DNA of 48,475 bases from positions 1-48,475 of the forward strand of contig ADNK01003468.1 in assembly GCA_000320545.1 (NCBI GenBank), written 5' to 3'. Below, piece after piece: positions 1-10,643 of the stretch. The notes beneath the pieces are model-generated. The model searched no databases and had not been told where the DNA came from. It saw only the letters and a program-made list of their open reading frames with translations. This DNA is from Bigelowiella natans CCMP2755 (lineage: Eukaryota > Cercozoa > Chlorarachniophyceae). The position numbers and the translations under genes are program-made. The stretch's first letter is position 1; every line of letters starts with the position of its first letter.

Positions 1-162
1 CCCCCCTGCTTCTGACTATTTACGCTATGATAGCTGGCCCGTTGGGGTCTTTTCCCAATGAGAATCCTAGTTGTGTCCTAATCGTATAATCGGCATGACT
101 CTTTGCTGTGCGTAGGTGAGAAACAGACGTATTTTCCCTTTTCTGCATCGCTACTATGCACA

Positions 163-163
<1 letters not shown>

Positions 164-197
<34 letters not shown>
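164..197. repeat. (TG)n microsatellite
   Basis: Uninterrupted TG repeat of about 17 units. The histidine/threonine-rich open frame read through it on the minus strand is an artefact of the repeat. Confidence 0.95.
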
Positions 198-380
198 AGC
201 GCGTGTATATATAAATTAGCTCCCACCGTAATAGATGTCCACGAAGCCAGTTTTGGTGCGTTATACATGTGAATGTTTGCGAGGCTGTACCTCGAAAGAT
301 CGACGAGCAGCCGCTTTGTGCGTGCCCGAAGGACGCAAAATATCCTGAATCACGTGAAACCTATACACGTACAATAACAC

Positions 381-381
<1 letters not shown>

Positions 382-411
<30 letters not shown>
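382..411. repeat. (CA)n microsatellite
   Basis: Uninterrupted CA repeat of about 14-15 units, followed by an A-rich run. Confidence 0.95.
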
Positions 412-414
<3 letters not shown>

Positions 415-1662
415 CGAATAATATAACAAACATCACTACTCGGTTGCCAGTGAATGAGGCATGCAGGGAGAGGGGTGGGACCTCCTTCTTTAGTATCGAG
501 CTTGCTTTATCCGTCGCATTCTTCGGATATTTTAACAGGAAAAATGAGTTGCCGCTGGCCTTGTCCGATCTGATCGCAATTTACCCGTTCACCAGCATTA
601 ATACAAGCCAATCATGATACTCGCATGCATTGCTCTCCGTCAAGATCAGGTGGGGATTTGTGGGTTATGAAAAAGGTGCCTTATGGCGGATATTCTAGCT
701 TCAATCCAGTCGTTCGTCGATCGGGAGAACATCGAAACCCAGTCACCAATGTCTGCAAAGGGTGTGGCGTTGGATGACGACGATGCTGTACTCCATTTTA
801 CAGGCAACGAGGGCATCAATGGAGGGGAAACATAACAAACTCGAAGATACCGTTTTTCGACTATGTCTCGCCGTACGAATGATTGAATTGAACTCATACA
901 TAGTCCAGCGGGGGTTCATCAGGCTACAAACGCACAAACTGACCCCATAGATCTCGAATCTGCGAGTCGGATAACACGCCTTCTTGCAGAATGCCTTCGT
1001 CAGCTCTGAACGGCCCCTTGTTGTTTCTTCGCCTCGGTTTCCTCGCGCCCGTTTGTACATAATCCGCTGCCCCGGCAGTAGCATTGCAGTCTTTACTTGG
1101 AGCCGCGGCCTCTGATTTGGAAAACACGCAATCACGCACCCGGAAATACCACTTAATTTCCCTGAAACTAGAAGCGTAAGGAAGAGCTGCCGTATGCACG
1201 TTGGATTTCAAGTCAAGATCTATCATTGGCTAACATAGAGCAGATAAGGAGTGTTATCGTGCAGATGACTGGAACAGGTAACCGCAAGTTCCCCTCCCCT
1301 TCCGCCTGGGTTCGGGCTGGCTGCCAGCTTCCGAATCGTCAAGTCGACAAAATCATGAATTATTAAAAGTTCAGATGTTTCTGGCTTAGAATTTTGACTA
1401 AGAAAATACGAATCAACCACTCCTCTTCGGAGATGCTCATCCTAAGAATATCGTAAGAAAATAGGCTCATCCTCCAACATCTCGCAGTAGACCGCAACAA
1501 AAACAACAATAATAACAACATCAACAACGACAACAACGACGCAATTCCGCTCTTGCGACATATGTTTTGTGGTTGTCGTAGCTAATATGTAGCTGAACTA
1601 TGTCGAAAGTGACTCTCCTTGTTCCGAGAACTCTCCCCGTCCTCATCCCAAAATTCATCAGC

Positions 1663-3135
1663 ATGATGCAGCATGCAGACGGGAAGTCCAAGGACGGGTA
1701 GGAGCAATGGAGCCAGTTATCGATATATTATTTCCACTCTTTCACGCCCCTTTCTATTTACAGTTGTTTTTCATTATTTTTCCTTTGCCTCTTTCTACTC
1801 TTCCCACAGGAAGCAGCGACACAAAGAATTTTCCAAATCGGTTCTGTCGGAGGAATCCGGAGTCAATATCTATGAAACGAACATAGACCCGATCAAGTGG
1901 GATGATAACGCAACTCAGGCGAAGAAAGTAATTCGGGAAGACATCAAGAACGTGGAAGGGGCGGCCCTCCTACACAACGTTCTAACGGAGAGCGAGTGCG
2001 AGCAGCTGGTGCAGGTCTCTGAAGAGCTTGGTTATACGAAAGCGCTGGTAAGCAAATGCTAGGAAGGAGTTCATCACGAAATCAGAGAATATAGAACCAA
2101 CACACTCCGCTTCCTAGAGAAATCATCGTTGAAATGATCCAAGGGGCTGACGGTGAACCCGCAGGTTACGACGAGCCGAGGAATGGTTGAAGACGAAATG
2201 AGGACCAACAAACGTGTCATTTGGCAGACCTCAGTAGAACTCCTCAACAAAACAGGTGTAACATTCAATATTTAACTCTTTGAAGAAACCAAGAGGGTGA
2301 AGTGGAGGCGTTTAACGATGTTATGCGTGCGCGAATTCGATTACGTATTAACCTTCCAATGATTACCAATTTAGTCTGGCAGCGTATCAAAGAGAAAGTT
2401 CCAGATAAGATTTCCATAACGGGAAAGAACACTTTCCATTCATGCGGTTTGAATGAACGCATTCGATTCTATAGATACACCGGCGGTGAGAGGTAACCTA
2501 GTTACTTTCTGAGATGAGCGAATCGCTGTTTCTTCCTATGATCTTACTACGACTCCCTTTTCCTTTAGATTTGCTCCTCATTACGATGGGGCGTTTTTCC
2601 GCAATCGGAGTGACATTGAACGGTCCTTCTTCACGATAATAATCTACCTAAACGACGATCCTGAGAGGGTGGGGGGCGAAACGAGCTTCTTCTTTCGGCC
2701 GAAGGGGCTTGCGAAAGGTCATGAGCGCCTTCGTAACCGTTGATAAATTATTTCAGCAATGCAGGAAGTTTTGTATTTTTGATGGTAGCTTATTTTATCA
2801 TTGTGTCTCCACTCCTCGCAGGGTCCTTCAAGACCACAAAAATCGAGACCTTTCATGGGAGAACAACGATGGGAGTAAATCGTGTTGCTCCAAAGACCGG
2901 AGCTGCGCTCATCTTTTATCACAGGTCACCAAACACATCGATAGTGGCCATTTTACGCTTTGTTGCCCACAGGGTACCGCTTTCGCTGTGTAGGTATGTT
3001 TTCTGACGTCGTTATAACATGTTTTCATGCAGCCATCCACTGAGTCCTCTGCACGAGGGCAGCATGATAGCCAAAGGTTCGAAGTACGTCCTCAGATCGG
3101 ACATTATGTTTAGACAAGAAGGCTACGAAAAATAA
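1663..3135 (+). CDS. Prolyl 4-hydroxylase-like 2OG-Fe(II) dioxygenase
   Basis: Seven exons join in phase: 1663-1697, 1810-2047, 2144-2255, 2294-2492, 2569-2717, 2822-2924 and 3033-3135, giving 312 residues. The C-terminal half is a double-stranded beta-helix dioxygenase domain of the prolyl 4-hydroxylase alpha-subunit type. His199 and Asp201 (motif APHYDG) and His286 (motif SPLHEG) are the iron ligands, and Lys296, ten residues after the distal His, is the 2-oxoglutarate ligand. The strand motif YLNDD followed by VGGETSFF is also typical. Such enzymes hydroxylate peptidyl proline using O2 and 2-oxoglutarate. The first exon is short (start ATG at 1663) and is supported only by phase and splice sites. 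No signal peptide or transmembrane segment is evident in this model, unlike many ER enzymes, so the true N-terminus may differ. All introns are GT-AG. The substrate cannot be told from sequence. Confidence 0.88.
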
Positions 3136-4908
3136 GCAAAGTATAAAAGAGTCGTGAGTTAACGAAGTGTGTCAAAGTGTGCCGGGTGTAAATAATGGCC
3201 TAGTTTTCCTAGTTCCTTCTTGGTTCGATGGTGTTCTCAAAACATGTGAATTCAATGACCCATGTTTGTGCAGCAACTCTAGACTGTGTGACATGCTCTT
3301 GTGCTTGCAAGTCAGCTTTCGGTTCATCAGCGCAACCAAACATTCGTTTCAAACAAAGCGACACATCATCATTGGCGCATTCCGCGAAGCACGCACTACC
3401 GGCCTGCAATGATGAACATGCATCTGTGTGTCACAGTTGTGTGCGCGATGACTTTCATCCAGGTTAGCCTAGTGGCGTCCACCATCTGCCTTGTGCACAT
3501 GCCAGCATGGAGGACACCACTTTTGTCCTCTGACATTCCAGCATTGCATTGGCCGTGCCACCTCATGCACTCAAGCACAAACATGCTGCACGTCTCTGGG
3601 TCTAGACGTGCTGCACCAGTGCACATCGCGGCGCAGCCCCAACCCAGAAGCGCATTCGACTTGTTCGGCGTGCTTCTTTGGGCGGGTGCTTTTGTGCACG
3701 GTGCCGTTTGTGAAGCCCACACCCCGTGCAACACCCTGTTGGACAGCCTTTTGGAAAGACAACGGCGTTCAACTGCAGGCGCCAAGTTTTTCACTTGTTG
3801 CAAGTTCGGCAGGTCAACCTTTCCTTCAGGCATCGATCCGAGAGTGCGATGCAAGCACTCCACTCCGAAGTTCGAGTGCCTGTCCGTCACGTGCATCGTT
3901 TTGCTGCCCACTCCGTTTGTCGGGTTCCAGTGTCCATTCCTCCGACCATGTGTCTGAGAGCAAGGGCGAGGGTTTGTCTGGCGTTGAACACTCGCAGCAC
4001 GGGGATGACCAGTCGGGGGGCATTCCTGTTCCTCTTCCTGCGACGACGAGTGGCCATGCGGTTGCAAAACAACAACACACTGAACAATGTCATCTCGAAT
4101 CCCTTTCGTTTCATCGTGAAGAACTCCATGAAATCTTCGTCGCTTCCAGTGTGCATGAGATTGTCTGGGTTGCTGCCATTTTCCCCGCAAACATCAATCA
4201 ATTCTGCAGGGACTGCTCTCCTGTTCTCTTTCTTCGTTTCGACTCAATCGCTTCTGATGTGAGATCAAGACGGCGTGCAAGGTCCTCACGCTCTAGCTGT
4301 CGATGGGCCTCACAGTTGATCCAGATACACATGATGAGGAAGGACACCCTTGAGACTCGGTTCGCGGCCATGTTTTTGAGGAAACAAAACGTGTGTTGGG
4401 GGCGCGAGGGAAGGTGTTTGCCTTCGGTCGACTGTTCCATGAAGGGAGCAAAATGTGTTGTCGCACTATACAAAATCAAGGTGAAATGACTGTGTTTAGT
4501 TTTCAACAATTTCCGTCCGAAGGTGGTGCATCGGAAATCATCGAAATCCATCCTGGACGGATTTCGTCGATTTCCAAACGGTGGATCACACCCCAGTCAA
4601 AAGATGCGGGGAAATCCTCGAAATTTGGCCCTTTACGCCATGCACATTGAAGCACGTCGTTGTTGCTGAAACTACATGCCAAGAAAGAAACACCAAAACC
4701 TCTCAAAATGACAAAGGTCAGCAACATCAGTACATCAGTAGCTCAAATTTGATTACGTAGAGACCAATTTTGATTTTGTCGCAGATGGAAGATGAATTGC
4801 GCTTTGTGGAGAATCGATTGACAATTTGATTCGTTTCTGTCCGAATAGCTAGAATTTCTTCTGACCCCAACCCATCCGCGGAGGATTCCTCTGTCACACT
4901 AGTTTAGG
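3136..4908. other. Intergenic interval with open frames on both strands
   Basis: Between the hydroxylase and the sulfotransferase-like gene lie long overlapping open frames on both strands (332 codons on +, 264 on -). They are uneven in composition and rich in Cys, His, Arg and Ser. I interpret the middle as a decayed transposon (separate entry). From 4600 to 4908 I see nothing functional. Confidence 0.5.
3390..4560 (-). pseudogene. Possible decayed PIF/Harbinger-type DDE transposase
   Basis: Read 5' to 3' on the minus strand, pieces in different frames resemble successive parts of DDE_Tnp_4 (PIF/Harbinger) transposases. Around 4060-3890 a frame carries RNRNAPRLVIPVLR followed by ARQTLALALRHMVGG, like the helix that precedes the catalytic core. 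Around 3760-3690 another frame carries GVARGVGFTNGTVHKS and RPKKHAEQV, like the family motif around the first catalytic Asp (usually FIDGT followed by a Pro-rich turn), but with Asn in place of Asp. Around 3560-3500 a third frame resembles the second Asp region. The segments are separated by frame changes and stops, so the element is dead if the assignment is right. No terminal inverted repeats or target duplication were found by eye. It could instead be chance similarity in a compositionally odd region. Confidence 0.4.
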
Positions 4909-5070
4909 ATGATCCAGGAGCGCCCACACCGCTTTCTTCTCTCATTGTTCGTCTTTGCATGTGCTGAGGCCGCATGGACTGGACAGATGCTTAACTCGGA
5001 GGTTGAAATGAAGTTTCGAAGGATTTGTGTTCAACGTATTCCTTGTGAAGATGTTAAACTTACAGACTAA
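4909..5070 (+). other. Open frame resembling a signal peptide, possible first exon of the next gene
   Basis: ATG at 4909 opens a 53-codon frame beginning MIQERPHRFLLSLFVFACAE, a basic start, hydrophobic core and small residues as in a secretory signal. A possible GT at 5002 (phase 0) and AG at 5083 would remove 82 bases and fuse it in frame to the sulfotransferase-like frame two codons before its ATG at 5093. Both sites are weak, so this is a proposal, not a model. Confidence 0.35.
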
Positions 5071-5092
5071 TAACGTGTGAAAGGAACGATCC

Positions 5093-5782
5093 ATGGATGA
5101 AAACTACCATCAAAACAAAGAAAGAGGTTCAGTGTTAGTCGTTGGCCATGGGGGAGGCGGTACAACCGCCTTTTTAAAAACAATGCACAAATTGGGCTTC
5201 GAGACGAACTCGGAGAAAGACTTCGACACTTTGAAGCATGCACCAAGTCCAGCAGCGGAAAAGGATCGTTTGGAGAGTCAGCGGATGAGTAAGCAATTCT
5301 CAAAAGCAGTCTTTGTTTTTAACGACCCCTTGCATGCGACCCTGAGCTACTACAGGAGGAACTTTACTGATCAGTGTTTCAAGCTTTACCCTAAAAACCC
5401 AACTTTTGGGGAAAGCTGCCTCGACTACAGCCTTAGTGGCTACATGCAGAAGGTCGCAGACGAGAGGAAGGAGCTCTATGGTATCGAGCATCAGATGAGA
5501 GCATGGACATCTACCGCAGAAATACTGCCAATGGACACGTTCTTTGTAAATTTTAACTCCATTCTGAAGGCGAATGGAGTTGCTAGAAAACTGGAAGACT
5601 TTCTAGATGTTAAGCGAGGTTCATTAAATATTCCTCCCCGAAAAGAAAGGGCAACTGAATGTGAAACCGAACTAAGCATCTCAAAGGACGACTATGCAGT
5701 AGTTCAGCACGTGTACCACAATTTGTATTCGTGGATGAAACAAGCTGATGGAATGGTGACACGAGGCAATACATCTAAATGA
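5093..5782 (+). CDS. Sulfotransferase-like P-loop protein
   Basis: A single open frame of 229 residues. Near the N-terminus VLVVGHGGGGTTAFLKTM resembles the 5'-phosphosulfate-binding loop of sulfotransferases (usually PxSGTT at the end of the first strand). Further on, KAVFVFNDPLHATLSYYRR resembles the 3'-phosphate-binding RDP...S..R segment, with Asn where Arg is usual. The C-terminus has the usual charged helices. Sulfotransferases move a sulfuryl group from PAPS to carbohydrate or small-molecule acceptors, commonly in the Golgi. At 229 residues the frame is shorter than most family members, and the altered loop residues make activity uncertain. An upstream signal-peptide-like frame could extend it. 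The next gene downstream starts about 1.7 kb away. Confidence 0.6.
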   Translation: MDENYHQNKERGSVLVVGHGGGGTTAFLKTMHKLGFETNSEKDFDTLKHAPSPAAEKDRLESQRMSKQFSKAVFVFNDPLHATLSYYRRNFTDQCFKLYPKNPTFGESCLDYSLSGYMQKVADERKELYGIEHQMRAWTSTAEILPMDTFFVNFNSILKANGVARKLEDFLDVKRGSLNIPPRKERATECETELSISKDDYAVVQHVYHNLYSWMKQADGMVTRGNTSK

Positions 5783-7516
5783 ACTCTGTCCTTCTTTCTC
5801 AAGCGTAGCCACTACTTTGTAAGTCAATTTTGCTGCGATATACATGGTTCGTAATCAATGCCTCATTAATTCCAAACTCAGGACACACAGTAGTAAGACT
5901 AAAATCCCAATGAACAATGAGCAGAAGAGAAGGCTAAATCACAATTGGTACCATTATTGCATTTGATCAGACTCGTCAACATTCATGTTGCGCAAATTCT
6001 CATGAGAGGAAGACGCAGTTCTGGAAATCTCTTTGCGAAATTGTATCGCGTAAATAAACAATTTGCATGTCGTAGGCATTTGCGCGAGACTAGATGCCCA
6101 TTGCGCATGCGCATGATCACGGGCATCAAAACACATCAAAACGATGATTATTTGTGCAAGCAGCATGTGATGATTCATGCCTGGGATGATCGAATTTCAA
6201 CGAATACTTCACACAGAAAAACTTCCAAGATTGTGAATTCAAAGTCGAAAAAAAACTTCGTTTGTGGCAATTTGTTTCTGTTTGATCCACCATGTGTCCA
6301 GCATTGAACGATTGTTGATGAACAGGCTCTAGGGCTGTGCAACATAATAGACACAGCAATACACTATATATTGCATGTCTATCATCAACATGCACTGACT
6401 AGACTGACGATCGTCGCCAAATTGCACAGCAGGCTCAACAATGACGATGTTGTGCCATGGCGGCACGATCAACGCGCTTCAGGTGCTCAATCGAGTTCTC
6501 TAGTTCTGTGCAGCAGCTAGCCAGCAAGCTGGATCACCGCGCAGTTTGGCGGTTGCCAGCAGAGGCAACGTGCGTGCATTCACACATGCTGCAAAAGTCC
6601 TGCGTGTGAATGATTGCACGAACGATGCATCACCAGTGGACACTGGTTGAGGAATGTGCGCAAGCGCGCGATGTGCAGACAATCAACTTTGGTGAAGTGA
6701 GGTGCTTGTGTTGCACGCACTTGTGCACGTTGCAAGCGAACACGTCGCACTCGACCAAACGTTCTGGCGTTGCACGTTTTGATCCAAGTGTGGTTTTCTC
6801 ACGTGCAAGTTGCCAGCAATGGGTTGGTGGAAGGTGTGTGAGCCACTTGTCAAATTGTGTCTGATTTCGATCGAGGGTTTCCGTGGCACGTGCAAGAAGC
6901 GCACTGCGTCGTGCAAACCTGGAACGTCTGTGCCTGCATGCATGCACGCTGGCACGCAGCGCACGTCCTAGCTAGCTAGCTGGCTGGGGATCTGTGTGAT
7001 CTGTGATGAATTGACAAGCCCAACACTTTGCTTGCGTTCTTGTGTCTTGGCACCCTCAAACATTGAGCCTTGAACATTGAACTTCGCATTCTGGCATTGT
7101 TGCAAAAGCCACATGCGCAAGAACCTGTGAACCGCATGAGAGAGACAAGGCAGCAAGGAACATTCGACATGGAAAGGTGCCATGAATGAATCCATCGGGA
7201 TGTGACTGATGTGACCAAATGAGTGAAAGCCGATTGCCCTTGAAGATCATTCTGAACAACAAATGTGTTGTTGAATGTTGTCATCATGATACAGAAGTTT
7301 TCGGCTATAAAATTAGTCTAAAAATTGTCATAACATCGAGCTTGAACAAAGGCGGAATACCCCCCATTGCAGGCTTGGGGCGACATCTTGATCGATCCTT
7401 GAGATTCGGACAGGGCGGGGATAGGAAAACACAAAGAGTTCCCAGCTAGGGCATTACGTTCCTAATTAATACCCTTTTGATTTGGAATTGAATTAAAACG
7501 TGATTCTGTGGCGAGG
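5783..7516. other. Intergenic interval, TGCA- and CTAG-rich in the middle
   Basis: No gene recognised. From about 6350 to 7020 the sequence is rich in TGCA, GCAC and CTAG words (for example CTAGCTAGCTAGC near 6970) and carries overlapping minus-strand frames without domain similarity. It resembles the other CTAG islands in the window. The last 200 bases before 7517 are AT-richer and presumably hold the promoter of the GH30 gene. Confidence 0.5.
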
Positions 7517-9085
7517 ATGAGAACCTATTCCGCCATTGCAGTCGCTACTTACCTCCATCTTGTAATGGTGACGTGCTCGCCTGACACACCTACACCAATT
7601 ACAAGGGTCGTATCCAGTAATGGTGGTCATCGCCTGACGCCAGAATCGTCCATCGACTGGCAATATGCCGAGAATTGTCCCGCAGATTCTTTCGAAATCC
7701 TGCACACAGAGGAGGGGCAAGTGATAGGTGGCTTCGGAGCAAGCATGACCGAGAGCAGCGCGGTGAATCTGAATTCGCTCTCAGAGGAGATGCAGGAAGA
7801 ACTTTTGGAAATCGTGTTTGGAAAGACCGGGGCAAGAGTGTCTGCTGTGAAAGCCACGATGCTTGCGAATGACTTCTCCGCACAGGGCCCATGGAGTACC
7901 TACGACGATGTGGAAAACGATGTCAAGCTAGAGCATTTTTCCATCAAGCGCGATCTGCGAGAGAATGGGACACTCACCTTCATTAAGCGCGCAATTTCTG
8001 CTGGCTTTGAAGGAACCATCCAGGCGTACATGGACTACCCGCCGGACTGGATGTTGGATGATCGCAAGAATCCGGCAAATGCCTCCATCAGGGAAGATCT
8101 ATATGACGTACTGGCGCAGTACTACGCCGCATACGTTGAAGCTTATGCACGCCACGGTGTAACAATTGACTTTCTCGAGTGTTTCAACGAACCGACCGAC
8201 TCGTACACGCGGATGGCTCCTAGCCAGCTCGCGAGGTTTCTCGGGAAGCATATAGGCCCGTTGTTCGATCAGCTGGGGCTAAGGAATAAGACAAAGCTCA
8301 CCTACGGCGGGCAGTGCAACCGAGAGATGGCAGCAGAGTACATACCAGCTATCATGGCGGATCGTGCCGCAGCGAAGTACATGGATGTACTCGCGTACCA
8401 CGGATATGACTGCCAGTATGGCTGCAACGACTCACGGCAAAACTACGATAAGATCTCCCAGGTCCACGAGAAATTCGCCCATATTCCGATGTGGATGACT
8501 GAGATCTGTTACGCGTATAATGGAGACGATCCGAACTGTACATCGTCTGCAACGATGAGTTCGTGCACCGACTATCCTCGAGACCCGAAGCTCGCCCCCC
8601 CTCTGCCAAGGCTGGACTTCGAGGACGGGGCGACGTGGGGGCATAGGATCATTAAAGATCTGCAATCAGGAGCCTCGGGCTGGATATACTGGAACATGTT
8701 CCTCGATATGGACGGAGGGCCGTTTGCCTACTCCCCAGAGCACAACGACGGCCCGGACAACTACCAGCACCCTGTTGTCGTGGTAGACGGTGAATCCGAT
8801 CGTTTCCATCTGACCGGTCTTTTCTGGTTCTTGAGCCACTTCTCCCGTTTCGTCAGACCCGGCTCGGTGTTTGTAAAAGCCAGGGAGCCGAGGGCGGTGC
8901 CGCCGCCGGATGGCGTGTCCATGGCTGCTTTCCACAAGAAGGACAGCGGTGATGCGCGTTATGGCAACGTGGTTCAAGTTGTGAACAAAGGCGCCCAGGA
9001 AAAGAGCATTGCTATCTGCAGCAAAGGCTACGTCGCTAGAATGAAAGTGCCAGGCTTTTCAATTACGACTGGGCAGTGGAAATGA
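7517..9085 (+). CDS. Secreted GH30 glycoside hydrolase (glucosylceramidase-like)
   Basis: Intronless frame of 522 residues. The start is the ATG at 7517; the frame opens slightly upstream at a GTG. Residues 1 to about 22 form a signal peptide. The family hallmark GGFGASMTESSAVNL appears near residue 70. Glu225 in ECFNEPTDS is the expected acid/base (NEP motif at the end of strand 4), and Glu329 in MWMTEICYAY is the expected nucleophile (strand 7), as in clan GH-A retaining enzymes. A short beta domain follows at the C-terminus. GH30 includes glucosylceramidases and beta-1,6-glucanases or galactanases; the exact substrate is not readable. Several N-x-S/T sites fit a secreted glycoprotein. Lack of introns contrasts with most neighbours and may reflect horizontal transfer, retroposition or simple intron loss. 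Confidence 0.9.
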   Translation: MRTYSAIAVATYLHLVMVTCSPDTPTPITRVVSSNGGHRLTPESSIDWQYAENCPADSFEILHTEEGQVIGGFGASMTESSAVNLNSLSEEMQEELLEIVFGKTGARVSAVKATMLANDFSAQGPWSTYDDVENDVKLEHFSIKRDLRENGTLTFIKRAISAGFEGTIQAYMDYPPDWMLDDRKNPANASIREDLYDVLAQYYAAYVEAYARHGVTIDFLECFNEPTDSYTRMAPSQLARFLGKHIGPLFDQLGLRNKTKLTYGGQCNREMAAEYIPAIMADRAAAKYMDVLAYHGYDCQYGCNDSRQNYDKISQVHEKFAHIPMWMTEICYAYNGDDPNCTSSATMSSCTDYPRDPKLAPPLPRLDFEDGATWGHRIIKDLQSGASGWIYWNMFLDMDGGPFAYSPEHNDGPDNYQHPVVVVDGESDRFHLTGLFWFLSHFSRFVRPGSVFVKAREPRAVPPPDGVSMAAFHKKDSGDARYGNVVQVVNKGAQEKSIAICSKGYVARMKVPGFSITTGQWK

Positions 9086-9200
9086 CAATGCTGACAAGCT
9101 GCGTATATGCCTTTTTCCTAGCAGTCACCCTAAGCGGGTACATCCTTGATGCCAACTTTTGCCATGTTTTTTTGCCACCAACAGCCGGGTTGCATGATAT

Positions 9201-9206
9201 AATAAA
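9201..9206 (+). promoter_or_regulatory. Possible poly(A) signal of the GH30 gene
   Basis: AATAAA about 115 bases after the GH30 stop codon. Spacing fits, but the hexamer is common in AT-rich sequence and proof needs transcripts. Confidence 0.35.
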
Positions 9207-9419
9207 TCAGGGTCGGATGTGATTTGCGCTCATTATGCAGTCAGCGTACCTGTGGTTGTGTTATTTATTAGCATACATAGGACATATGAAGCTCATGCCA
9301 GACATGTACGTTGTTATTGCACAATAAAGACGACGAAACTATACGTAAAAAACTGTAGAACTGGCTATTTGTTAAATGCATGCAGAACGCAAAAGAGACT
9401 ATACATGTAGGAGCCACGT

Positions 9420-10270
9420 GCCTTTAATTCTATTCAGTTTCGCGCCCGCATTGCTGCAGTACGGCACACAAGCCATAGCAAGCTCGCGCAAGGCCGACTA
9501 GCCGACGCCACGTGCGTCTCAGCTAAAGCCAGCGTAGCATCACGATGACGCACTTCAGTTGTGCCTACGTACTAATAAATACAAGCATGTACGCCTACAC
9601 GACATGGCAACAATGTCGGAGAGCAACAGCTATAATAATAAAGCCAACTTGTTATTAAGCGCTGCCTAGCCACGCTAGCACGTATATATACAGCGCACGC
9701 TAGCTAGCTAGCATACTATAGGCAGTACCTAGAGTACAGCACAAGCTAGCAAGCAATAATAAATATAAGGCCAACCCATCGTACACGACGCGTGCGTGCC
9801 ATGCACACTGGTGTACATACACCAGTAATTATTACGTCGCTAAAAGCGATGCAATAATTACTGGTGTATATATACACCAGTTGCACCGCACGCACTATAG
9901 TAGCTAAATAGCTCTGAGATAGACTAGGTATCGTAAGTATATCTAGCGATGCTAGATATATGAGACGGATGTAATGAAATGTTTAAATTGTTTCAATGGT
10001 CATCCTAATGTAGCTATGCAATGCAGCGGCTACAGCGCTTAAATTGTATCTATTTGTTTCCTTGGTCACATGGCGCATACATGAAAATGCATCCTGTTTT
10101 GGTCTGATGCTAGATATATAGGATGCTAGGATGCCATGCAGTCATACAGACCACGCCGCGCTAGCACGATGCACGCGTTCTGGTGTACACCATTTATCTA
10201 TGCGCAGACAGCTATCAGTATCTAGACGACTGTAATGTTCTCTAGCTAGAACTAGAGAAATATGACATCT
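9420..10270. repeat. CTAG/TGCA-rich intergenic island
   Basis: About 850 bases between the convergent GH30 and CCT-theta genes are dense in CTAG, GCTAGC, TGCATGC and ATATATAC words, including CTAGCTAGCTAGC near 9700. No coding frame is credible. It contains the large inverted repeat at 9792-9895. Similar islands lie 3' of other genes in this window. Confidence 0.6.
9792..9895. repeat. Long imperfect inverted repeat (hairpin-forming)
   Basis: Left arm 9792-9840 and right arm 9846-9895 are near-complementary over about 50 bases with a 5-base spacer (TAAAA). Each arm itself contains a smaller palindrome, ACTGGTGTA...TACACCAGT. Mismatches are few and partly compensated (ACGT versus GCAT near the loop; CATA versus TATATA inside). 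It could be a foldback transposon remnant (MITE), a source of hairpin RNA, or a 3'-end structure between two convergent genes. Confidence 0.85.
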
Positions 10271-10643
10271 ATATGTTGTTGCAAACTACTTTATTTTATT
10301 TGCGCTACATTTCCTCTCGCACTGACCCATATACAGTCGACAGCATGAGCGCTAACCAAGCATATACAGCGTACATGCAGTGCATATATTCGTACTTCAA
10401 CAACATTATACTTATAATTGTAGCAAGCATTTGTAAGGCATTCACTTCCGAGGAGGTGACAGCGTGTGCGCATCGTGGTAGGTCGCAGAACGCCGCGTTA
10501 TCAAACGAAGAAGACCGACACAGATGAGGAGAGACTATTCTGCTACATACAGTGCTATGAACGGAAACCTTCGTGCTCTACATGAGTGATAAGCGGGGGT
10601 GGAGTGCCGGACGCTTGAAAATATAACTGCTATCATGGGGGTA

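Larger units (their letters stand above)
1..1662. other. Left-end interval without a confident gene
   Basis: No gene model is supported here. Overlapping open frames of 60-130 codons lie on the minus strand between about 640 and 1430, but none shows a domain, and I could not chain them by splice phase. A minus-strand frame ending at 646 has a plausible last-exon look but no recognisable family. The rest is AT-rich non-coding sequence with two dinucleotide arrays and a CAA/AAC-rich patch at about 1497-1545, upstream of the first gene. Confidence 0.5.

Noticed and set aside
3491-4489. 332-codon plus-strand open frame as a gene
   Set aside because: Composition is odd (Cys, His, Ser, Arg rich), there is no domain, and the opposite strand carries transposase-like motifs; best seen as an accidental frame over a decayed element.
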